The notes below the pieces were generated by a model. That model was not told the origin of the DNA, made no database searches, and was given only the letters and a program-made list of their open reading frames with translations. This document shows, one piece after another, positions 1 to 4,790 of a stretch of 5,356 bases of DNA. Made by a program: the position numbers and the translations under genes. The stretch comes from Thermoanaerobaculales bacterium (GTDB lineage Bacteria > Acidobacteriota > Thermoanaerobaculia > Thermoanaerobaculales > Sulfomarinibacteraceae): positions 1 to 5,356 of the forward strand of contig JALOKS010000200.1 in assembly GCA_025456385.1 (NCBI GenBank), read 5' to 3'. How positions within the stretch are numbered: the stretch's first letter is position 1; every line of letters begins with the position of its first letter.

Positions 1-461
1 AGGACGATGGCCGCGACGACGGCGAGGAAGACGCCGAACATGAGGCGGCCCTGGTTGTCCGAGCGCGGCTGCGGCAGCTCCTGCCGGGCGGCGCGGAGGT
101 TGAAGAACTGCGCCTCGCGGTAGGCGTCGAAGATCGAGAAGAAGTAGACGAAGGCGACCAGGAACGAGAACGGCCAGTGGCCCTGGACGATGAGGACGAT
201 GCAGACCGCGAGGGTCGCCCAGATCATGAAGGCGCGCTCGTAGGCCCACGAGTAGAGGTGGCCCATGCCCGGGAACAGGAAGCCCAGGAAGGCGGCCAGT
301 CCTGGCGACTTGGGCGGCGCCGGCACGGCCTCGTAGGCGGGCGGCGCGGCGCGCTCGACGGTCGGTGGCGGTGGAACCGCTCCGGGTGCCGGCGGCAGGG
401 GAGGCCGCGGCTTCGGAGGCGGAGCTCCGGTCTCGGGTGCGAACTCGCTGCTGTCGTTCAT
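1..461 (-). CDS. Proline-rich TM2-like membrane protein (3' end beyond window)
   Basis: The frame is open from an ATG at 461-459 to the left edge, giving 153 full codons with no stop. Residues 1-52 are a Pro/Ala-rich, probably disordered cytoplasmic arm. Residues 53-70 carry a P-G-L-A-x(9)-P-G-M-G-H-L-Y signature that resembles TM2-type and related small membrane proteins. Hydrophobic segments follow at about 78-92 and 98-111, then an F-D-A-Y-R-E-A motif (111-117), a charged stretch, and the start of another membrane helix at about 141. The ATG overlaps the anti-sigma stop codon as ATGA, and AGGGAG sits about 6 bases before it, so the gene is translationally coupled to the sigma/anti-sigma pair. 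It may be an envelope component controlled by that sigma factor or may assist the anti-sigma factor; both ideas are inference. The exact family is not certain, and the C-terminus is not visible. Confidence 0.8.
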   Translation of the reverse strand, partial: MNDSSEFAPETGAPPPKPRPPLPPAPGAVPPPPTVERAAPPAYEAVPAPPKSPGLAAFLGFLFPGMGHLYSWAYERAFMIWATLAVCIVLIVQGHWPFSFLVAFVYFFSIFDAYREAQFFNLRAARQELPQPRSDNQGRLMFGVFLAVVAAIV

Positions 462-1204
462 GTGGATTCTCCCTGCGCGTTCGCGGCCTCCGCCGCGGGT
501 GTTGACTCGTCGTCCTCGTGCCCGGCGCCGAGCAGCGCCCGCACGTCATCGACCCTGTTCTCGCCCCACTGCCAGATCCGCCACACCATCACCCGGAGCT
601 CGCCGCGGCCCTGCGCCGCGACCTCGCTGACCTCGGTGCCGACCACCTCGGCGACCCGTTCCACCGCGGGTGCGGCCTGGCTGCGGGCGAGCGTGACGGG
701 GTTGCCCACGATCAGCGAGGTCAGCACCGCCAGAATATAGGCGGCGGCCACGGCGACGCGGCGGCTGAGGACCGGGGCCTGGCGCGGCCGCCGCTCGCGG
801 GCCTCGATGCAACGCTTCACCAGGTGGCGAGGCGGCTGCATGGCCTCGCTCGTCTGGTGGATCAAGGTCAGGTCCTGCCAGGTCTGGCGGCAGGACGGGC
901 AGGACTCGAGGTGGGACAGCAGGCGCTCGAGGTTGTGGGGGGTGATCTCCCGGTCCACTGCCTGAAAGAGGAGGCCGAGCCACAGCCGGCAGGGCGTCGC
1001 GGCGAGCTCTGCCGCCAGGCCTTCCGGCGCCTCGAGATCGCCGAGCATGCCGCCGGCGGCCACGATCTCGGCCATCGTCGCCGCGAGCTCGGCGCACTCG
1101 GGGCAGGCCGCGAGGTGGTCGCGCAGAGCTTCCGCCTGCGCCTCGTCGAGCTCGCCGTCGATACCGAGCCCGAGCAGCTCGCGGACCTCGCCGCAGCGGT
1201 CCAT
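458..1204 (-). CDS. Membrane-anchored anti-sigma factor with two zinc-binding sites
   Basis: This 248-residue protein probably holds the adjacent ECF sigma factor inactive at the inner membrane and releases it on an envelope signal. The N-terminal ZAS (zinc-associated anti-sigma) site is C4, H30, C34, C37, with the typical H-x3-C-x2-C core. A second site with identical spacing is C72, H98, C102, C105. A basic stretch with R148-R149 precedes a single membrane helix at about 150-167. The remaining 80 or so residues, ending in an acidic tail, would be periplasmic and include a Trp-rich segment (208-213). The start is the ATG at 1204-1202, which shares one base with the sigma stop codon (TGATG); this is the usual sigma/anti-sigma arrangement. 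The same frame stays open through the sigma gene, but the protein resemblance begins only at this ATG. The duplicated site is unusual, since most ZAS proteins have one. Confidence 0.9.
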   Translation of the reverse strand: MDRCGEVRELLGLGIDGELDEAQAEALRDHLAACPECAELAATMAEIVAAGGMLGDLEAPEGLAAELAATPCRLWLGLLFQAVDREITPHNLERLLSHLESCPSCRQTWQDLTLIHQTSEAMQPPRHLVKRCIEARERRPRQAPVLSRRVAVAAAYILAVLTSLIVGNPVTLARSQAAPAVERVAEVVGTEVSEVAAQGRGELRVMVWRIWQWGENRVDDVRALLGAGHEDDESTPAAEAANAQGEST

Positions 1205-1803
1205 CAGGCGCTCCCTCCGAGCAGGCTGCCGGCCGCCGGCACCGCCCGGATCTCGGTGCGCCGGCGGACCGAGGTCGCGAGCTCGAGACGCGCGCGGTTG
1301 AGGCGGGACTTGACGGTTCCGAGCGGCAGCTCGGTCGCCTCGGCGAGCTCCTGGTAGGACATCCCGGCGAAGTCCCGCATCAGGACCAGCGTCGCCAGCT
1401 CCTCGGGGATCTGCCGCAGGCTGGTCGCGATCAGGCGCAGGCGCTGCCGACGCTCGGTCTGCTCGTGGGGATCGTCCGTCGCCGGCAACTGGTTGATGAT
1501 CTCGGGGTCCAGCCAGGCGGCCTCGCGTTCGCGGCGGCTGCGGCGGTAGGAGTCGATGATCAGGTTCTTGGCCACCCGCCACGCCCAGGCCATGAAGTTC
1601 GAGCCCGGCTTGTAGAGGTGGAGGTTCTCCCAGAGCTTGAAGTACACCTCCTGACAGAGCTCCTCCGCCTCGGCCGCCGACGGCGCATAACTGGCGCAGA
1701 GGCGGTAGACGGGGCGCAGGGTCGTGCCGACCAGCGCGCTCCATGCGTCCTCGTCGCCCTCGCGACAGCGCTCGACCGTGACTTCCAGCTCCGCCATGTC
1801 CAT
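1204..1803 (-). CDS. ECF-type RNA polymerase sigma factor
   Basis: This 199-residue protein has the two-domain layout of group 4 (extracytoplasmic function) sigma factors, with regions 1.1 and 3 absent. Region 2 spans about 20-91 and includes the core-binding helix around E47-L61 (E-E-L-C-Q-E-V pattern) and the -10 recognition helix around 70-91 (A-W-x-W-R-V-A-K-N-L pattern). Region 4 spans about 122-176, with helix-turn-helix S149-Y-Q-E-L-A and a recognition helix containing G162-T-V-K-S-R-L-N-R-A. It directs RNA polymerase to a small regulon. It overlaps the anti-sigma gene by one base and is almost certainly its partner. Two ATG codons, at 1803 and 1797, are both possible starts: AGGGG lies 7 bases before the first and GAGAG 6 bases before the second, so residues 1-2 are uncertain. 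The signal it answers to cannot be read from the sequence. Confidence 0.95.
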   Translation of the reverse strand: MDMAELEVTVERCREGDEDAWSALVGTTLRPVYRLCASYAPSAAEAEELCQEVYFKLWENLHLYKPGSNFMAWAWRVAKNLIIDSYRRSRREREAAWLDPEIINQLPATDDPHEQTERRQRLRLIATSLRQIPEELATLVLMRDFAGMSYQELAEATELPLGTVKSRLNRARLELATSVRRRTEIRAVPAAGSLLGGSA

Positions 1804-1818
1804 CTCTCAACCCCTAGC

Positions 1819-1844
1819 AACGAGGACCGCGGCTGAAAGGTTCG
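1819..1844 (-). promoter_or_regulatory. Candidate ECF-type promoter, proximal to sigma gene
   Basis: Read on the minus strand, CGAAC (1844-1840) is followed after 17 bases by CGTT (1822-1819). This resembles the GGAAC-N16/17-CGTT pattern known for several ECF sigma factors. It would leave a leader of only about 10-13 bases before the sigma ATG, overlapping the likely ribosome site, which counts against it. It competes with the candidate at 1881-1904. Confidence 0.25.
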
Positions 1845-1880
1845 CGCCGGCGTCGGCACCCGGCGGCGCAGCTCCGCCTC

Positions 1881-1904
1881 GACGTCCCGAAGTGCCGCGG
1901 TTCC
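1881..1904 (-). promoter_or_regulatory. Candidate ECF-type promoter, distal to sigma gene
   Basis: Read on the minus strand, a GGAAC -35-like element (1904-1900) is followed after 15 bases by CGTC (1884-1881). The spacing is one or two bases shorter than usual for ECF promoters, but the position gives a reasonable leader of about 70 bases. If real, it would make the sigma/anti-sigma/membrane-protein operon autoregulated. Both hexamers are short and GC-rich, so chance occurrence is quite possible in this background. Confidence 0.3.
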
Positions 1905-1944
1905 TGGCGGAATGATACGCCATCACCCGGGCGTTCTGGTGTGC

Positions 1945-1951
1945 GGAGGGG
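1945..1951 (+). promoter_or_regulatory. Strong ribosome binding site that selects a CTG start
   Basis: GGAGGGG is a near-perfect Shine-Dalgarno sequence. The GGAGG core (1945-1949) ends 8 bases before the CTG at 1958, which is in frame with the NFU protein. The only conventional in-frame start, GTG at 2000, has no ribosome site in the 15 bases before it. This site is the main reason for the start chosen for that gene. Confidence 0.6.
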
Positions 1952-1957
1952 ATCACC

Positions 1958-2206
1958 CTGGACACTCGACCCTGGCCCACCGGCGACCTCGATGAACGTG
2001 TGGCCTTCGCGCTCGGAGAGGTTCGCCCCGCAATCCGAGCCGACGGCGGCGACGTCGAGCTGGTGGCGATCGTCGGTACGGTCGTCCGGGTGTCCCTGCA
2101 CGGCGCCTGTCGGGGTTGCCCGATGGCGAACTCCACCCTGGCCGACTTCGTCGCCGAGCGGATCAAGCTCTACGCACCCGAGATCACCGAGGTCGTCGCA
2201 GAGTAA
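1958..2206 (+). CDS. NifU C-terminal/NFU-type iron-sulfur scaffold protein
   Basis: This small protein (82 residues from CTG) is a stand-alone NFU domain. Family members carry a 4Fe-4S cluster, usually bridged between two monomers, and pass it to client enzymes in the cytoplasm. The family hallmarks are R23-P-A-I, A28-D-G-G-D, and the cluster-binding pair C51-x2-C54 in a G-A-C-R-G-C-P-M context, followed by the closing helix and the E-I-T-E-V-V-A end. The conserved first helix (about 11-25) begins upstream of the GTG at 2000, so a GTG start would remove part of it. There is no ATG, GTG or TTG in frame between the stop at 1913-1915 and position 2000. CTG at 1958 with its strong ribosome site is therefore preferred, although rare. 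The gene is divergent from the sigma operon and convergent with the PerR-like gene. Its TAA stop runs directly into a repeat array. Confidence 0.88.
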   Translation: MDTRPWPTGDLDERVAFALGEVRPAIRADGGDVELVAIVGTVVRVSLHGACRGCPMANSTLADFVAERIKLYAPEITEVVAE

Positions 2207-2308
2207 TTTTCAATTCTTAATTTTCAATTTTTAATTTCCGCCGCCCGTCGGTTTTGCCAGGAAATTGGCGGACTAAAATTGATAATTCAAAATTCAGAAT
2301 TGAGAATT
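2205..2308. repeat. AT-rich heptanucleotide array arranged as an inverted pair
   Basis: Five consecutive 7-base units of the form AATTNNN read rightward at 2205-2239, the first beginning with the AA of the NFU stop codon. Seven consecutive 7-base units read leftward at 2260-2308; six have AATT at the same phase and one (2267-2273, GGCGGAC) does not. The innermost units of the two arms, AATTTCC (2233-2239) and GGAAATT (2260-2266), are exact reverse complements, and about 20 GC-rich bases lie between the arms. A transcript from either side could fold into a long imperfect AU-rich hairpin. The element fills most of the gap between two convergent genes, so a bidirectional transcription end or RNA-stabilising role is plausible but inferred. 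The local AT content contrasts sharply with the rest of the window. Confidence 0.85.
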
Positions 2309-2336
2309 GTGCAGAGGTCTCGCGCGGCCGGCGCGG

Positions 2337-2744
2337 CTATGCCTTCTTCGGCTCCTGCTGCTGGCAGCCGGCGCAGCGGCCGCTGAAGACGACGTTCTGG
2401 TCTGACACCTCGCAGCCGACCAGGTCCTTGAGGGTCCGCCAGTCGATGTTCTTGACGCCTCGCACATCGATGATGCGATCGCACAGGTCGCAGATGAAGT
2501 GCGCGTGGTGCGAGATGTCGGCGTCGTAGTGGGCGCGCCGGTCGTTGCCGTAGATCTCACGGACGAGACCCTCGTCCTTCAGCACCCCGAGGTTGCGGTA
2601 CACCGTGCCCAGGGAAACCTTGGGAAGGGTGTCGCGCACCTGCTCGAAGATCCAGTCGGCGGTGGGATGGGAGTAGGTGTTCCTGATGGTCTCGTAGACG
2701 ACGCGACGCTGCTTGGTTTCGCGGGTGCGTGGCCGGTTTTTCAT
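2337..2744 (-). CDS. perR: PerR-like Fur-family peroxide/metal-responsive repressor
   Basis: This is a 135-residue Fur-superfamily regulator. The N-terminal winged helix (about 8-70) includes the H26-P-T-A-D element and the recognition helix at S44-L-G-T-V-Y-R-N-L. The C-terminal dimerisation domain carries two CxxC pairs, C85/C88 and C124/C127, the structural zinc site. Aligning by eye to Bacillus subtilis PerR, all five regulatory ligands are present: H26, D74, H80, H82 and D93 (equivalents of H37, D85, H91, H93 and D104). Asp rather than Glu at the last position is associated with peroxide sensing by iron-catalysed oxidation. In the cell it would repress antioxidant or metal genes until oxidised. 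The ATG at 2744 is chosen because the family similarity begins there and a GGGGGG run lies 4 bases before it; a GTG at 2789 would add 15 unrelated residues. A Zur, Mur or general Fur role is less likely. Confidence 0.9.
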   Translation of the reverse strand: MKNRPRTRETKQRRVVYETIRNTYSHPTADWIFEQVRDTLPKVSLGTVYRNLGVLKDEGLVREIYGNDRRAHYDADISHHAHFICDLCDRIIDVRGVKNIDWRTLKDLVGCEVSDQNVVFSGRCAGCQQQEPKKA

Positions 2745-2761
2745 GCAGCCCCCCAAACGGC

Positions 2762-2776
2762 TTCGGTCTTTCCGAA
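2762..2776. repeat. Short inverted repeat in the perR leader
   Basis: TTCGG and CCGAA form perfect 5-bp arms around a 5-base loop (TCTTT on the plus strand), 18 bases upstream of the perR ATG. It could be a small leader hairpin or half of an operator. It does not resemble the AT-rich PerR box known from Firmicutes, and arms of this length arise easily by chance. Confidence 0.3.
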
Positions 2777-2860
2777 CCCGTTCTATCACAGGGAGGACTA
2801 CGAGTCGAGCCTGGGTATGGTTATCATTCGCGGGAGTTGAGACCTGCGTTCCCCCGGCCC

Positions 2861-2889
2861 TTGGCGCGGCCGGCCCGTGGTGCTACAGT
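2861..2889 (+). promoter_or_regulatory. Likely sigma70-type promoter for radC
   Basis: TTGGCG (2861-2866) and TACAGT (2884-2889) are separated by exactly 17 bases. Each matches the housekeeping consensus at four of six positions. Transcription would begin near 2896, giving a leader of about 42 bases before the radC ATG. The position in the divergent perR-radC gap supports the call; the match is moderate. Confidence 0.45.
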
Positions 2890-2910
2890 CCTGCCGACCT
2901 CCCGTCCACG

Positions 2911-2929
2911 CCCAGGGCCTCGGCCCGGG
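2911..2929 (+). other. GC-rich hairpin potential over the radC ribosome site
   Basis: GGGCC (2915-2919) can pair with GGCCC (2922-2926), and the outer CCC (2911-2913) can pair with GGG (2927-2929), with one bulged A. The loop would need to open by at least one pair. The outer GGG is the start of the GGGGAG ribosome site, so this fold would hide part of it. No folding calculation was run. Confidence 0.3.
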
Positions 2930-2937
2930 GAGACACC

Positions 2938-3630
2938 ATGTCAATGTTCATCCGTGACCTCGAGCCGTCACAGCGGCCGCGGGAGCGCCTGCTGGAGTAC
3001 GGGGCGCGGTCGCTGTCGGACGCCGAGCTGCTGGCGGTGCTGATGCGGACGGGGACCCGCGGCCGCGGCGCAGTGGCCGTGGCCCACGACCTCCTCGCGG
3101 CGGCCGGGGGCCTTGCCGGGGTCGCCCGGCTCGACCATCGGGAGCTCGAGGCGCGGCCCGGCCTCGGCCCGGCGAAGGCGGCGGCGTTGCTGGCGGCGCT
3201 CGAGCTCGGGCAGCGGGCGGCCAAGGCGGAGGTCCGGACCGCCGAGCGCCTCGACCAGCCGCAGATCGCCGGCGAGTTCCTCGTCCGGCGCCTGTGCCAC
3301 GAGAGCCGTGAGGTCTTCGGGTTCCTGAGCCTGGACGGCCGGCACCGTTTCCTGGCGATCCACGAGCTGAGCCTCGGCACCCGCAACCAGGCGCCGGTGG
3401 ATGCCGCCGAGCTCTTCCGCCGCGCCGTGCTCGACCGCGCGGCCGGGTTGCTGCTCTTCCACAACCACCCGTCCGGCGACCTCGAGCCGAGCCGCGACGA
3501 CCTCGACCTCACGCGCCGCCTCGCCCGCGGCGGCCAGGTGGTGGGCGTGTCGGTGCTCGACCACATTCTGGTCGCCGGCGGCCGCTGGCTGTCGCTGCGC
3601 TCGGCCCGTGCGGACCTCTTCGCGGGCTGA
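2938..3630 (+). CDS. radC: RadC family protein (JAB/MPN domain)
   Basis: This 230-residue protein has the usual RadC length and layout. The N-terminal UPF0758 segment (about 5-100) begins with R13-P-R-E-R-L and contains a helix-hairpin-helix-like R73-P-G-L-G-P-A-K element. The C-terminal JAB1/MPN+ domain (about 105-230) has the metal-binding H175-N-H177-P-S-G-D with the downstream P184-S and D187/D188, and ends with the family's D208-H-I-L-V motif. RadC proteins were long linked to DNA repair, but the biochemical function is still unsettled. The start is the ATG at 2938, preceded by GGGGAG at a spacing of 5; a second ATG at 2944 is possible. One oddity is that the segment normally reading V-H-P-R-E-V-F is V154-D-A-A-E-L-F here, replacing a usually conserved His-Pro. 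The gene appears to be monocistronic, divergent from perR, with a separate promoter candidate downstream. Confidence 0.93.
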   Translation: MSMFIRDLEPSQRPRERLLEYGARSLSDAELLAVLMRTGTRGRGAVAVAHDLLAAAGGLAGVARLDHRELEARPGLGPAKAAALLAALELGQRAAKAEVRTAERLDQPQIAGEFLVRRLCHESREVFGFLSLDGRHRFLAIHELSLGTRNQAPVDAAELFRRAVLDRAAGLLLFHNHPSGDLEPSRDDLDLTRRLARGGQVVGVSVLDHILVAGGRWLSLRSARADLFAG

Positions 3631-3644
3631 AGGCTCCCCGGCAC

Positions 3645-3673
3645 TTGACAGGGGCGGCGGGCCGCGTGACCAT
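3645..3673 (+). promoter_or_regulatory. Candidate promoter for the DUF4920/PepSY operon
   Basis: TTGACA (3645-3650) is an exact -35 consensus. At 17 bases spacing lies GACCAT (3668-3673), which matches the -10 consensus at only three positions. Transcription would start near 3680, about 34 bases before the ATG. A perfect -35 in a GC-rich gap after the radC stop is suggestive, but the weak -10 limits confidence. Confidence 0.4.
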
Positions 3674-3713
3674 GCCCTGGCGTGCTCGAGCTAAGTACTT
3701 CGGAGGCAATGAC

Positions 3714-4223
3714 ATGAAACGACTTCTCATTCTCAATGTGCTGATCTGCTCAATGATGGCGATCCCGGCCACCGCCGGAGACGTCGAGACCTACGGCGGG
3801 GGCGTGACGATCGAGCAGGCGGTGGCCATCGACACCCTGCTCGCCGCGCCCCAGGACTACGTGGGCACGAAGGTGCGCGTCGACGGCGTCATCACCGGGG
3901 TCTGCCAGAAGCGCGGCTGCTGGATGCAGGTCACCAACCCCGAGACCGGCAGCGGCGTCCGCATCAAGGTCGAGGACGGCGTCATCGTCTTCCCGTACAC
4001 CGCGATGGGCCGCGAGGCCTCGGCCGAGGGCGTCTTCGAGGCCATCAAGCTGACGCCGGAGCAGGTCGCCGCCCGCACCGCCGCCGAGCACGGCCATGCC
4101 GAGGGCGAGAGCTGCGACAAGGACGGTCCGAAGCGCGATGGCAGCGGCCCGGGGTGCGACGCGCCCGTCGTCGATCAGTACGTCTACATGATCCGCGGCA
4201 CGGGAGCGGTCATCAAGGGTTAG
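3714..4223 (+). CDS. Secreted DUF4920 domain protein with His/Cys-rich insert
   Basis: This is a 169-residue exported protein. Residues 1-21 form a signal peptide: basic start (K2-R3), hydrophobic core, and a probable cut after the A19-T-A21 motif. The lone Cys12 is inside the core and not in a lipobox. The mature part has a short lead, then a beta-rich core with V54-R-V-D-G-V-I and the C64-Q-K-R-G-C69-W-M motif that I associate with DUF4920. Residues 126-150 form a hydrophilic segment with H126, H128, C134 and C148 that looks like an insertion able to bind metal or form a disulfide. The domain ends at Y156-V-Y-M-I-R-G-T-G-A-V. The ATG at 3714 has GGAGG 7 bases upstream. The stop lies 5 bases before the next gene, so the two are coupled. 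The function is unknown; a periplasmic metal or redox role is inferred. Confidence 0.82.
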   Translation: MKRLLILNVLICSMMAIPATAGDVETYGGGVTIEQAVAIDTLLAAPQDYVGTKVRVDGVITGVCQKRGCWMQVTNPETGSGVRIKVEDGVIVFPYTAMGREASAEGVFEAIKLTPEQVAARTAAEHGHAEGESCDKDGPKRDGSGPGCDAPVVDQYVYMIRGTGAVIKG

Positions 4224-4228
4224 GGCGC

Positions 4229-4783
4229 TTGAAGCTCCGCAGGCTGATCATCGCGACCCACCGCGATGTCGGCTACTTCTTCGCCGGGCTGACGGTGATC
4301 TACGCGATCTCCGGCGTCGCCGTGAACCACATCGACGACTGGAACCCCAGCTACGTCATCCGGCAGGAGGTGGTCGACGTGGGAAGGCTGCCGCCGGGCG
4401 GGCCGGAAGCCCTCGGCGCCGAGGTGCTCGGGCGCCTCGGCGTGGACGAGGCGCCGCGGTCGGTGGTCCGCATGGGCCCTGGCGAGCTGAAGATCTTCCT
4501 CGACCAGCGCACCCTCACCGTCGCGCTGCCCGGGGGCCGGGTCGTCGACGAGCGCGCCCGGCGGCGCTTCGCCTTCTTCGAGCTCAACTACCTGCACCTC
4601 AACCACGGCAGGGGGTTCTGGACCTGGTTCGCGGACGCCTACGCGGTCGGGCTCTGCGTGCTGGCCTGCACCGGGATCTTCATCATCAGCGGCAGGAAGG
4701 GTCTCGGGGGCCGCGGCCGGAACCTCCTTCTGCTCGGCCTCGCGATCCCGATTATCTACCTGGCGCTCGCGGTCTGGCGTTGA
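4229..4783 (+). CDS. PepSY-associated TM family membrane protein
   Basis: This is a 184-residue inner-membrane protein resembling short PepSY-associated TM proteins. TM1 lies at about 14-33, just after T10-H-R-D-V-G, and ends at N33-H34-I-D-D-W-N-P. A PepSY-like extracytoplasmic region (about 45-115) contains two beta-rich stretches. TM2 (about 133-153) follows Y121-L-H-L-N-H126-G-R-G-F-W, and TM3 (about 165-182) follows a glycine/basic loop. H11, H34, H123 and H126 sit at or near membrane edges and could bind metal or heme, as proposed for larger PepSY-TM proteins; this is inference. The start is TTG at 4229, chosen because similarity begins there, an AAGGG ribosome site lies 9 bases upstream, and the preceding stop is 5 bases away. 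It most likely works with the secreted DUF4920 protein. No catalytic motif is visible. Confidence 0.78.
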   Translation: MKLRRLIIATHRDVGYFFAGLTVIYAISGVAVNHIDDWNPSYVIRQEVVDVGRLPPGGPEALGAEVLGRLGVDEAPRSVVRMGPGELKIFLDQRTLTVALPGGRVVDERARRRFAFFELNYLHLNHGRGFWTWFADAYAVGLCVLACTGIFIISGRKGLGGRGRNLLLLGLAIPIIYLALAVWR

Positions 4784-4790
4784 ATCCCGT

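Noticed and set aside
177..1357. Long plus-strand open frames opposite the sigma operon (177-740 and 518-1357)
   Set aside because: They are antisense shadows in GC-rich DNA. They have low-complexity Arg/Ala/Ser composition and no domain, while the opposite strand has clear families.
1205..1810. Upstream extension of the anti-sigma frame across the sigma gene, giving one 450-residue protein
   Set aside because: Only the part from the ATG at 1204 resembles a protein family. The upstream part is the out-of-frame shadow of the sigma gene, rich in Arg, Gly and Pro.
1912..1917. TATCAT on the minus strand as a housekeeping -10 box for the sigma operon
   Set aside because: It matches the consensus at five of six positions, but no acceptable -35 box lies 16-18 bases upstream.
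2000..2002. GTG as start of the NFU gene
   Set aside because: There is no ribosome site before it, and it would remove part of the first conserved helix. It was kept only as an alternative.
1807..2166. Minus-strand open frames across the sigma-NFU gap and the NFU gene
   Set aside because: The composition is typical of shadow frames, and they overlap the well-supported NFU gene; no motif was seen.
2205..2308. CRISPR array or insertion-sequence remnant
   Set aside because: The units are 7 bases without spacers, and there is no transposase fragment or target-site duplication.
2309..2336. GC-rich CGGCCG-centred stretch as an intrinsic terminator after perR
   Set aside because: The flanks do not pair beyond the central palindrome, and no T-run adjoins it.
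2745..2789. GTG at 2789 as start of the PerR-like gene
   Set aside because: It adds 15 residues unlike the family, while the ATG at 2744 matches the family start.
2713..2937. Upstream extension of the radC frame
   Set aside because: RadC similarity begins at the ATG at 2938, which has a good ribosome site; the upstream part overlaps the perR start region and a promoter candidate.
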